This document shows positions 11,552 to 24,300 of a stretch of 64,000 nucleotides of DNA, piece after piece. Within the stretch, counting starts at the first letter, position 1; every line of letters begins with the position of its first letter. The notes below the pieces were generated by a model. It saw only the letters and a program-made list of their open reading frames with translations. It did not search any database and had not been told where the DNA came from. A program made the translations under genes and the position numbers. The stretch lies in NCBI RefSeq assembly GCF_963676685.1, contig NC_092350.1:9467307-9531306 (forward strand), written 5' to 3'. This stretch comes from Mytilus edulis (taxonomy: Eukaryota > Mollusca > Bivalvia > Mytilida > Mytilidae).

Positions 11552-12270
11552 CAAATAATCGACTTTGAAATATAAAAGCAACGTTTCAAAGAAATCTCTC
11601 TTTTTTTTAAATTATGGATTAATAATGTATCTTAGATAACCACAGATCATTTTATTTGATTAACTTATAACACATTCCACACCTTTAACTATCTGTTGTT
11701 TGATAATGCTTGAAATCTTGGAATATACGACTAATCGGTAAATATTCTGTACCTGTGATACATCTGTGTATTTAAACATTTACATGTTGGCAAAGAGTTA
11801 GAAATACAAATAATATGAGGCAGGCATTACCTGTAAATGGGAACGAAGTCTGTATGAATTATTTTTTTGTAACTTAATTATTTGTCAAAAAAAAGACACG
11901 GAAATACCGTAACGTTTCCGATTTTGGTTCTGTTGTTAGGGTTTTTAGTTGTGACGTTATTTAAATTATGACGTCATATGCAATGTAAACAAAGAAACGC
12001 TATCATTAGGTAACGTTTTTTCATATCAAGGAATTATTAAAAATGAAATTGGTATTGCGCGTTCCTTCCTATTTTATACTAGACTGATAAATATATATTT
12101 TACTCAAAGTTTCATACAAACGAGACCGGAAAAGGAAGTATGTTGTACATTTCTGCGCAGGTCCGGGATTCCAAAACATGACATAAAAAAAATTGAACGA
12201 TTTTGAGTTCATTAGTACAATGAAAAATTCGGGAAATTTTCCCGAATTTTTTTTTTTTATTGAATTTTCT
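11552..12270 (+). promoter_or_regulatory. Upstream region of SAP30BP, including a consensus CRE
   Basis: About 700 bp lie between the MULE and the SAP30BP start. A perfect palindromic TGACGTCA (CRE/ATF site) is at 11969-11976 and a half site GTGACGTTA at about 11951-11959. CpG-containing sequence lies at 12115-12180. The divergent kinesin gene may share this region, but its first exon is unmapped. No TATA box was convincing and the start of transcription is unknown. Confidence 0.4.
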
Positions 12271-12305
12271 ACTGTTATTGGGGACTTCGTCCCCATATTA
12301 ACAGT
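12224..12305. other. Two strong inverted repeats just upstream of the SAP30BP start codon
   Basis: One near-perfect palindrome has arms AAAAATTCGGGAAA/TTTCCCGAATTTTT (about 12225-12253). A second hairpin at 12271-12305 has an outer stem ACTGTTA/TAACAGT and inner stem GGGGAC/GTCCCC with loop TTC. Together they look like the end of a small foldback insertion in the proximal promoter or 5' UTR. Confidence 0.55.
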
Positions 12306-12376
12306 GATGGTATTAGCCTAGTGTTTCTCCATATTGATAGAAATTATTGAACTGAGTTACTCAAACCATTTCAAAT

Positions 12377-15300
12377 ATGGAGAGAATCGACAGTACAGCT
12401 GCAATGGCTTCATTAGCCTCGTATGACGAGACATCTGACAAGTCTGACGATGAAGCAATTGTAAACATAGCATCGGTTGACAATATATCTGATGATGACG
12501 ATGAAGATTCAAGACCACCATCACAACCTGCTACAACCCTAGAACTGGAAGATGAAAACAGCAAATCTGAATCTACCCCACAGTCACAGGACACTGCACC
12601 AAAACCAAAGCCACATAGAAAAAGTAATTATGAAACGATTTATTTATTTATTTACATTAATTTTACTCTATAATGACACAAGTTTACCTAAAACAGGACT
12701 AAAGATACCAGAGGGACAGTCAAACTCATTAATCGAAAATAAACTGACAACGCCATGGCTAAAAATGAAAAAGACAAACAGACAAACATTAGTATACATG
12801 ACTCAACATAAAAAACTGAAGAATAAGCAACACAAACCTGCATTGTAAAGAACAATAGGTTGCAAACTTTTGTATTATTTTTATTTCTGAAATTGTCCAT
12901 CCTGCTGTTACTTATTATGTCATAAATTTACATTAAATTATCCACAAAATGGTGTATTTCTGTCGCTGGAATAATTTGTAGCAGGTTTATCAAGTCTAGG
13001 TCAACAGTAAATTGTTTCGTCTTCTCACAGTAAAAGACTTGAAAATAGCTTAGGAAGGATGAACAGAGGAAAGTTGGGGAAGTATTTGACCATGTTGACA
13101 GTGGAAACTCATGATATATTGAATAGGGGAATACATTTTACACTAATTTGTAACTGGTCACTGATGACTAATTAATAAAGATTTGTTGAAAAACTTCTTA
13201 AACATACATGTACAGATGACTTAACTCATTGTCATTGTTCTCTGCAGAAATCAGAGTTTGCATCATTGCTTTCATGTACAAATGTATTACATATTTTATT
13301 TACGACATTACAGTAACAAGACTGGTATCTAATTATGGATTAGATGAAGAGGAGGGTGATGAAGATGATATGAGTATATCCTCTGAGGAGGAAGAAGAAG
13401 AGGAAGAAGAAAGTTTGTACGGACCAGAAAAGGTTAGTATATCCTGACCTCTGAAGAGAAAGAGGAGAGTTTGTACGGACCAGAAAAGGTTAGTATATCA
13501 TCTAAGGAGGAAAAGGAGAGTTTGTACAGACCAGAAAAGGTTAGTATATACATTTTACTTTGAGGAGGAAGAGAAAAGTTTGTATGGACCAGAAATGGTT
13601 AGTATATATGATCATCTGAGAAGACTAGAAAGGTGCGTTCAATCTCTTAGGAGGAAAAAAAGTTGTATGGACAAAAAAAGTTAAGTATATACATGTACTC
13701 TAATGGTGGAGAGGTTAATATTTATGTCCTTTGTGGTGGATCAAGAGATTTGAAGGGACCAGTAAAGATTAGATGTTTATAAATGAAACAGAAATCAATT
13801 GGATTTTCTCATTTTAATTGTTTCAGAATTTGTCATATTTATTTTGCTGTCAGATTGTTGACCTAAATTTGCCTATATTTATGTCATTTTGATTCAGGTT
13901 AATTTGTGTGTGGCAATAATTTCACATCTCCTTATTTATATTAGAAAAAACAAATTCAAAAATCATACATGAATTAAAGACATACCATAGGAAAGCAAAA
14001 TGAAGAAAAAAAGAGGAACAATAGTCCACAAAACCTTATACTCAAATTAAAACTACACTGGGGAACTTCCACATCACTAAAAAGGTAGACTATAAAATTA
14101 GTGAAAAATAGTGATTATAAGTACAGTAAATAAAAACTATATAAATAAAAAATTAACACACGAACTTTGCAGTAAAAGTTGCACATTTCAGCAACAAAGC
14201 AATTATTCTTCCATTGAGACAACATTGATTATTCAGTTGTAATGACAAAAATATTAGTTATGGGAATTTTTTTTTTAAATAGTTGATTTGAAAAACAGTA
14301 TCTCTGGGTTATTCCTTTTTTAGCTCACCTGGCCCAAAGGGCCAAGTGAGCTTTTCCCATCACTTTGCGTCCGTCGTCTGTCGTAGTCCGTTGTCGTTAA
14401 CTTTTACAAAAATGTTCTCCTCTGAAACTACTGGGCTAAATTAAACCAAACTTGGCCACAATCATCATTGGGGTATGTAGTTTAAAAAATTTGTCCGGTG
14501 ACCCGGCCAACCAACCAAGATGGCCACCATGGCTAAAAATAGAACATAGGGGTAAAATGCAGTTTTTGGCTTGTAACTCAAAAACCAAAGCATTAAGAGC
14601 AAATCTGACATGTGGTAAAATTGTTTATCAGGTCAAGAGCTATCTGCCCTTAAATTTTCAGATGAATCGGACAATCCGTTGTTGGGTTGCTGCCCCTGAA
14701 TTGGTAATTTTAAGGAAATTTTGCTGTTTTTTGTTATTATCTTGAATATTATTATAGATAGAGATATGCTGTAAACAGCAATAATGTTCAGCAAAGTAAG
14801 ATTTACAAATAAGTCAAGTGACCGAAATGGTCAGTTGACCCCTTTAGGAGTTATTGCCCTTTATAGTCAATTTTTAACCATTTTTTCGTAAATCTTAGTA
14901 ATCTTTTACAAAAATCTTCTCCTCTGAAACTACAGAGCCAAATTAATCGAAACTTGGCCACAATCATCATTGGGGTATTTAGTTTAAAAAATGTGTCCGG
15001 TGACCCGGCCATCAAATCAAGATGGCCGCCACAGCTAAAAATAGAACATAGGTGTAAAATGCAGTTTTTGGCTTACAACTCAAAAAACCAAAGCATTTAG
15101 AGCAAATCTGACAGGGTTAAATTGTTTATCAGGTCAAGACCTATATGCCCTGAAAATTTCAGATGAATCGGTTAAACCCGTTGTTGGGTTGCTGCCCCTG
15201 AATTGGTAATTTTAAGGAAATTTTGCTGTTTTTGGTTATTATCTTGAATATTATTATAGATAGAGATAAACTGTAAACAGCAATAATGTTCAGCAAAGTA

Positions 15301-18300
15301 AGCTTTACAAATAAGTCAACGTGACCGAAATGGTCAGTTGACCCCTATAGGAGTTTTTGCCCTTTATAGTTAACTTTTAACAATTTTCATAAAATTTGTA
15401 AATTTTTATTAACAATTTTCATGAAATTTGTAAATTTTTATTAACATTTTCCACTGAAACTAGTAATTGTAAGCAGCAAGACTGTTTAGTAAAGTAAGAT
15501 GTACAAACACATCACCATCACCAAAACACAATTTTGTCATGAATCCATCTGCTTCCTTTGTTTAATATTCACATAGACCAAGGTGAGCCACACAGGCTCT
15601 TTGGAGCCTCTTGTTTAAATTTAATCTATTGATTATTTGTTATTTCTGTGAATTGAACACATTGGTTGTACATGCTAAGACACATATAAGAACAAACGTA
15701 ATCAGTACAAAATAGTGTTAAGCAGATAAAATTTCTTGGGGACATTTATTTCATATTTTTTATTGAAATATACAAATGAGACGTCTTGAATCATATTTTG
15801 TCAAATATATGTTCCCTTTAAGAAGCAAGAAAATGTGATACAACTAGGCAAACCTTTATGTTGAAACAGCCAACATTTTTAGAAATCCTGTGTTTGTGTT
15901 GTAAAATTCAAAATAATCATAATAATTGCGTAAATTAATGATATGAATTTTTGTCTATGTTATGGGCTATTTTGTAATATATATATTTTTTTATTGACAG
16001 AGAGTGGATAGAACTACATCATTGAATGCTGAACAGGCTTGTAAGTAAAAGATTAAATGTCTTACATACATTACCAGTCATTCAGACAAAGGTTTAAAGT
16101 TAACTTGGGGGGGGGGGGGGGGGGACCAAAGCGACCTATACATGTATATGTATGATCTTCCAGTCAAGATCTGAAAGTTGGTGATTATATTAAAAGTTTC
16201 TTCTAAATGTGAATAACAAACCATTTATTGAAATTAATGAAATATTGTAATATTTCTCTAGAGAGAGTTTGTCAAAATGTTATGAAAATCCACTGATAAG
16301 ATGTTCCTTCTCCTGATCATCGAAATTCCTGAAATGCCCTGATATAGTTTTACTAGTTTGTGACTTGATACCTGTAAGACACTATAACAGCATCTACAAT
16401 TAAACGATACACAATGACCAATAAATGGTCCAGGGAATGGATAACCATATATGTACATTTATTGTACTGATTTCTTTGTATTCTTCATGTGAATTTATAC
16501 CAATGCTAATAAGTATGAGGGGCAGAGCCATCCATTTTCAAAAGGGGGGATAAAGGAGGGTTACTAGCCCCAAACATGCCAGAACCCCATCCTCTTGATC
16601 AGCCAAATCATCAAATTATTAACAATTTGGAATTGATGATCATAGTCCTTTAAACTAGAAAGTGTTGAACTAATTTTACAGCATGCTTAATCTTCCTCTT
16701 CCATGACAGTGATTTCAGTTTCAATAAGCTCCATCTGTTGTAGTGGTAATAATGTGTAATTATAACTATGTAAACAGACTTTATTTAATAACTTGTTATA
16801 TGTATAACTACAAGAATAAGTAAAAAAAAAAGAATATATAAGTAATTAAAAAATGGAATTAGCAGACTAGAGTAGTGCTTTTATATAAATCTATCTCCCT
16901 AATAATAACTTTGTTTTTTAATGTTGATATTTGGTTCTCATTGTTAGCATCGCTATCAAGAAGTATGCTGAACAAGTCTTTTGATGAAATAGAGATTCCA
17001 CCAGCTCCACCTGGGAAATGTCCGGCTAAATTACAAGTGAGTATTGTCTATAATATGAGAGGGTTGTAAAATGTAACCTTTTCAACTATAAGTATGTCAT
17101 TTAACCTTGATTTAAAGCAAGTTTCATGGCATATATAAGATTTCTGACCAAAGTACAGTTAACAGTCAAAGTCCACCAATTACATATCTTGATGTAAAGA
17201 TGCTAAATGAGGAGTTTAACATGTACAGCAACCCAATAAAAGAAGTCCCCTCTGAACTTCATTTCTTGCTATGTTGACTTGATATTAGATCATGTACCAG
17301 AATTCTGTGGCCGACAATCATTAAACTTGGTGTAAAAGTTCTTCTTGATATGTATTATTAACTATATTCAATGAGCTATATTTCATGCTGAATAGACTGT
17401 GGTTAAATTGGGGAAGTCCAAATTTAAAGTGCACTGAGATGAAAAAAAAAAATGGTAATTAAAACCCTGAAGGTCACCATGCTTTTTGTCAGTCAATTTA
17501 AAAGAATGAGTGTTTTGTTACAGGACAAAATATCTGGTTTGTTTGAAAAGATGAGAAAAGGTTTAGATATGAATGATAAAATACAAAGGAGGAAAGATTT
17601 CAGAAATCCAAGGTAACTATCTTATTATGTTGTCAAAATTGGGCAAGAAATATAAGTGAAGATGAATTGATGTGATTAAAATCTTCATATAATGTAAAAA
17701 AAAATCTTTAAAATCATAATAGATAGGCATAAATGGGTACAATTCAGGAGAAAAGCTAAGCTTTTATTCCACTTTCTAAAGCTCATTCAGCTTGTGTTGT
17801 ATTTTCCAACAATGCACATGTATTGTTTATTTAAAACATCTATAATACTAAAATTACGAGGTCCAATTTATCAGCCGTCATCGGGTAAAAACGACAAATC
17901 AAAGAATTCAACTCTATATATAACTAATATAGGACAATGGTGTAGATTAAAAATTACACCACTCCAGACCCTTTTGTTTTCCACATAATTAATATTGCCA
18001 ATAATTAACAAGTTCCGGGTCTAATCCGATACCGATACCAATAGTATATTCACCTGTTAGCTATTACCTTATCTGTACGTTCCGCATTTGACAGGCGCAC
18101 CACCAAACGGTGTATTTAGGATTTTGCTATATACACGGGTCATAATCAAAGGGCTGACACTACTAAATTCAATCATTGTCAAATTGTTCCCTATTGTAGC
18201 TTTATTCAGCAATCAGCAAGACTTTCTAAGATAACTAATATAGGACAATGCTGTTGATTAAAAAATACCCCATTCCTGGATAGCCTGGACCTTTTGTTTT

Positions 18301-21300
18301 CAAAATAATTAATATTTCCAATAATTGATAAGTTCCAGGTCGACGGGTTCAAACAGAAAGATTTGAAAGCAGAGAAAACTGTGTATCTTATAATCGACAT
18401 GACTTTATCAGATGACAATACCAATTACTAAAATAAGGCTTAGGCATAGTTATATACTTTAATTCAGTCACGGACCCGCGATATCATGGGTGTGTACTTG
18501 TTAAATATATTTATTGGAATACCTCCAAATTATAATACAAATAATGTATGAATCACTGTTGTTTAAGTATGTTACATCCTAAAAGATTGTGCTTTACCAA
18601 TACAATATTTAATCAGTAATGTCAGTAGCTTTGTACTTCCTTGTTTAGAAAATTGAGGGATTTTCTTTTCAGTATCTATGAGAAGTTGATAGAGTTTATT
18701 GGAATAGACGAAAAGGGATCTAATTATCCAGCTGTAAGTAATTTGTCAAATGACTTTAAAAATCTGCTCGTATTTGATTTATTCAATTAGTATGTATACA
18801 AAATGAAAGTATGCAAATTAAAGTTCTGTCGTGTACAACTACTGTTTGACTTTGACACTACATGTATTTCAAAAAGGAGTAGGTCCAGTAAGGGCCGATT
18901 TTGGCCTCAAATTTCAGGTTCATCTAATGAAGGATTTTAGACTCTTTTTAAACACTTAGGTGTCTATTTCAATTGATTCGATTAGTTAATGTGAAAGATT
19001 TTAACTGATTCAGTCCTTGAATAGGCTCAGATTCAAGCTTAAATATGAAAAATCTATCAAATATGCCAAAAAACGTCACTTTTCAGATGTTTTTTTGTCA
19101 AAAATGAAAGTGGCCGCATCCGTGTTCATCCTCAACCTTTATATATAATATGTGTTATCATCAAATACAACTTGTATTTAAATATTATGGATGAACACGA
19201 ATGCTGCCACTTTCATTTAAGACGGAAACCATCTAAAATTTAACTAAAATGCTGAAATTTTGAAGATTTTAGTAATTTGGCATGACTTAATGATGCTAGT
19301 ACCCCAAAACAAGATGGCCACTAGAGTAGTTGTGAGCTAATTTAGCTCTGCAGTTTTTTGGCATTTTGATGTGATTTTAGAGTGTTAACATAAACAGAAA
19401 ATATATGTGCATGTTCAGTTTTTGATGGACTATCTGTTTCTGGACTTAATTGTGAAAAATATTTTCATTTGAAAAAGATACAGAGGATATAAACTTTTTA
19501 GTGTGCAAAATTGGATTTAATTTCATTAGTATCCATTGTTATCCATTACTACCACAGTATGTCTCTAGGCAAAAACCAGGCAGGTGTTAAGACTGTACAA
19601 TCATTGTTAGCTGCCAAAAAACCTGGAGGCAACAAAGATCAACAAGAAAAACCACCAAAGCGAGACAAACGAACCCATTCAGATGTGTCTGAGGAAAGTA
19701 TTGACAACATTGACATTATGAGCATTCACTCAGACCTAAAAGATATTAAAAAATCCCTTCAGGACACAGTGATCAAATCTGATTTAGAGTCGTTAGTCAA
19801 ACAAAGTGACTTAAAAGAACTTGTTACAAGTATTGTTAGTCAATTATTGAATACACTAAAAGATTCTATCACTGCAGAATTCAATAGTAAGTTAAGAGAA
19901 AAAACAGGACAGTTGCAAGACAATGTTGATTCTCTAAACTTGGAAAATCACCTTCTGAAGGAGAAACTAAGGGAGAAAGAAATTAAGATAAAGGAGTTGG
20001 ATGAAAAAGTGGAGGATTGTAATTTAAGAAGTGTGGATGCTTTGAAATCTGCAAATTACAATGAGCAGTATCAGGAAGCACAACATTCGCATTGTGAACT
20101 ATCCAGAAAAAAACAATGAACATCTACATGCTGAATTTATCAAACTTGTCAAAAAAGACTTGAAGATTAATTTGGAGCCTACTGATTTAATTGCCATACA
20201 TCGCATTCCTGGAAAAGACGGGGCAATACGACCAATCATTGCCAAAGTAAGAAACACAGATACGAAAATTAAGATCATGAGGAGCAAAAAAGGATTGAAA
20301 AAAGATATAAAATTCCATGATGATATCACCCAGAAGAACTTAGGACTGATGTCAAGACTTAACCTAACTGGGAAACTAGAGAATGTTTGGTTTTATAACT
20401 GTAGTGTTTATGGGAAGCTCCAGAACAGTAAAAGTGGTAACCAAAGAATAAAGTTTGACTTGTTTGACAATATAGAAGAGAAAATAAGAAAGAAAACAGC
20501 TTCATGAGTTGTTTTGAAATATTGATCTTAAGAAGGGAGATAACTCTTACTCTTTTTTTAAATTGTAAAAATGTTGGTCTCATCTGTTTATGTTACATTT
20601 TCATTCCATTGTATATGAGCATAGTTGAAGTTTTGATGATAAGGGAGATAATTCAATATATTTTTCGAGATAACAAACAGGTGTTTCCCCCTTCAATTCA
20701 AGTTACTTTTACCAGGCTACACCTCTGTGACTTCAATAAATAAATAAAGAAATAAAGAAGCAATCAATTCATTCCTTGCTTTAAATCACTATTAGACCAG
20801 CGGTAGAATCAAAAATATATTTTTTTAATGCACCCACCGAACACACGGCTAAATTATATATCATTGAAAAGATAAAATTGTTAACTTTAATATTAATGAT
20901 GCCGTAAGCATGAGAAGTGGTCGGAATTTTGCATAATTGAGGTCAAAGGTCAACAATTGAATATTACAAAATTTTGACTTTACTGTCTATTTTGGGCTAA
21001 ACTTAGGAACATAAAACATATTAAACAATCAGGGGACAATATTTCATTCAACATATATGGAGCCTGTTGGGCATACCATTTTTTTTTCTAAATACGTCAT
21101 TTTTAACGTTAAAATTGACGTTTTTCGTTACATGATACATTTTGTTTATTTATGACTTCATTTAGTTCCCATACAAGGATGACCTTGAACTTTGGTAATA
21201 TTTTTTTTCCATAAAAATGAAGTCTTAAGACGACTAGCTACTATACAAAAGTTTAAAGTCAGGTAAAGGGTGATAAAAGTTAATTTCATTGATTTCAGTT

Positions 21301-24300
21301 TCAATGGTCATGATGGTTATTTCAGTAAATTTTTTACATTTTTTTTGCAGACAACAGCTGTCATTAATATTTTTGTTGTTCAATCAAAATGTATTCATAT
21401 AAGGTTTATAAAATATGTTAGCATCATATCAACGTTTTTTTGACGGTTTTTAACATTAGGAATGCCCGATCGTCCTATCATAATAAACGGAAATAGCTTC
21501 AGTGTCAAAGTAAACTAAACTTATATTAATAAAATTAACGGTATCAATTTTCTTGCACCAGATGCGCATTTCGACAATACATGTCTCTTCAGTGATGCTC
21601 GTGGCCAAAATATTTGAAATCCAAAGCTTATATAAAAGATGAAGAGCTATAATCCAAAAGGTCCAAAAAGTATAGCCAAATCCGTGAAAGGAATCAGAGC
21701 TTTGCATGAGGGAGATACATTCCTTAATTTATAATAATTTCTATCATTTTGTATCAGCAAATTTTAATAACACAAAAACAAATCCGTATTTTCATGCCAG
21801 TACCGAAGTACTGGCTACTGGGCTGGTGATACCCTCGGGGACTAATAGTCCACCAGCAGAGGCATCGACCCAGTGATAGTAATAAAATTAACGGTATCAA
21901 TTTTCTTGCACCAGATGCGCATTTCGACAATACATGTCTCTTCAGTGATGCTCGTGGCCAAAATATTTGAAATCCAAAGCTTATATAAAAGATGAAGAGC
22001 TATAATCCAAAAGTTCCAAAAAGTATAGCCAAATCCGTGAAAGGAATCAGAGCTTTGCATGAGGGAGATACATTCCTTAATTTATAATAATTTCTATCAT
22101 TTTGTATCAGCAAATTTTAATAACACAAAAACAAATCCGTATTTTCATGCCAGTACCGAAGTACTGGCTACTGGGCTGGTGATACCCTCGGGGACTAATA
22201 GTCCACCAGCAGAGGCATCGACCCAGTGATAGTAATAAAATTAACGGTATCAATTTTCTTGCACCAGATGCGCATTTCGACAATACATGTCTCTTCAGTG
22301 ATGCTCGTGGCCAAAATATTTGAAATCCAAAGCTTATATAAAAGATGAAGAGCTATAATCCAAAAGGTCCAAAAAGTATAGCCAAATCCGTGAAAGGAAT
22401 CAGAGCTTTGCATGAGGGAGATACATTCCTTAATTTATAATAATTTCTATCATTTTGTATCAGCAAATTTTAATAACACAAAAACAAATCCGTATTTTCA
22501 TGCCAGTACCGAAGTACTGGCTACTGGGCTGGTGATACCCTCGGGGACTAATAGTCCACCAGCAGAGGCATCGACCCAGTGATAGTAATAAAATTAACGG
22601 TATCAATTTTCTTGCACCAGATGCGCATTTCGACAATACATGTCTCTTCAGTGATGCTCGTGGCCAAAATATTTGAAATCCAAAGCTTATATAAAAGATG
22701 AAGAGCTATAATCCAAAAGGTCCAAAAAGTATAGCCAAATCCGTGAAAGGAATCAGAGCTTTGCATGAGGGAGATACATTCCTTAATTTATAATAATTTC
22801 TATCATTTTGTATCAGCAAATTTTAATAACACAAAAACAAATCCGTATTTTCATGCCAGTACCGAAGTACTGGCTACTGGGCTGGTGATACCCTCGGGGA
22901 CTAATAGTCCACCAGCAGAGGCATCGACCCAGTGATAGTAATAAAATTAACGGTATCAATTTTCTTGCACCAGATGCGCATTTCGACAATACATGTTTGG
23001 TGTGCACATGCAAAGGAAAATCAGTTTGCAGTAAAAGTTGTGTGTGTTTTGAACAGAAGTTGTCCTGTACTGAACTGTGTCAATGTCAAGCATCAGACCT
23101 TTGTAAAAACATCAATACACACCTGGCAGATATAGATGATGATGATGATGATGCTTGATTACCTGACCTATCTACGTCTTAATAATGCTAATTCATATAT
23201 AAACTTGTTTTGCTTTTAGTTTATGTTTTTATATTAAATCAGCAGAAAAAGTGGACATAAACTAAAAGCAAAACAAGTTTATATATGAATTAGCATTATT
23301 AAGACGTAGATAGGTCAGGTAATCAAGCATCATCATCATCATCATCTATATCTGCCAGGTGTGTATTGATGTTTTTACAAAGGTCTGATGCTTGACATTG
23401 ACACAGTTCAGTACAGGACAACTTCTGTTCAAAACACACACAACTTTTACTGCAAACTGATTTTCCTTTGCATGTGCACACCAAATCTTGAAGGAAGTCA
23501 GATGACATTTGACCTTCAAATAAGACAGGTTCATGACCACACTTTCCTTCTTTCCAACCAAACTGTAAAGGCGATCCAATAGCAGACTTGGCGATATGTG
23601 CAGTAAACCAGATTTTGGTTTGGAAAGAAGACCTAAGGACGTGCTGTTTGAAAGATGCTTCACAAGGAGGGAGTCGGACCAAGCTAGAATCTTTACATGT
23701 GGCTAATTTCACCCGGAAACTGTTCAGATTAGTATGGCAGCGTTTGGACTTTCCTTTAGGATCATAAAGCCTAGTTACGAGTTTTCGACTGACGGCTACC
23801 GAATCTTCTATATCTAATAAAGATATGTGGGACAAGTCATTGAAATGAACAGGCGTTTCTTTTAGTGTCTTTAGCATGGATTTCTTGCCTATGCCAAATA
23901 AAGACGATGTAGTATCACATCCTGTAATAGCGTGTGCAGCTGGTAGGATTTTACACAAAACTGAATTTAACGACCCACACAGCTCATGAACAGGAATGTA
24001 ACGCCGACAATCCTTAATGCTAGTGATCATTCCTGTTTGAAACCACAATTCAGATATATGAGTCATCTGTGGGAAATAATGTATTGAAAGTACTAGCACG
24101 TCCGTATCCGGAGACTTTACAATAATGCGACCGTTTACATCGTTTTCCCTGTACAGTTTGTCAGCATTCAATGCATGCAGTACAATACGTGTATCTGCCT
24201 CTTCTTGTGTACTTGGCAATTCACTGCAATCTGATATACCTTTGGGACTTATTATTTTCACTATTTCTGGATTGGGAAATGATCCAGCAAGGTACAGTTT

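Larger units (their letters stand above)
21528..22995 (-). repeat. 353-bp tandem array, four full units plus a 56-bp stub, each full unit with a hammerhead ribozyme
   Basis: Units begin at 21528, 21881, 22234 and 22587 with 'aataaaattaacggtatcaa', and a stub starts at 22940. Units are almost identical (for example 'ggtccaaaaag' against 'gttccaaaaag'). Each holds, on the minus strand, a 20-nt hairpin (GCCAGTAC/GTACTGGC; unit 1 at 21796-21815), a longer rod-like fold (unit 1 at 21817-21874: ACTGGG/CCCAGT, CTGGTG/CACCAG, GGACT/AGTCC), and a hammerhead about 198 nt from the first hairpin. This is the organisation expected of a tandem retrozyme. Short reading frames across it are not convincing genes. 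Confidence 0.92.

Noticed and set aside
21456..22766. Repeated 72-83-codon frames in the 353-bp units as small proteins
   Set aside because: They run through the hammerhead and structured RNA on the same strand, and the periodic ORF is fully explained by the tandem repeat.
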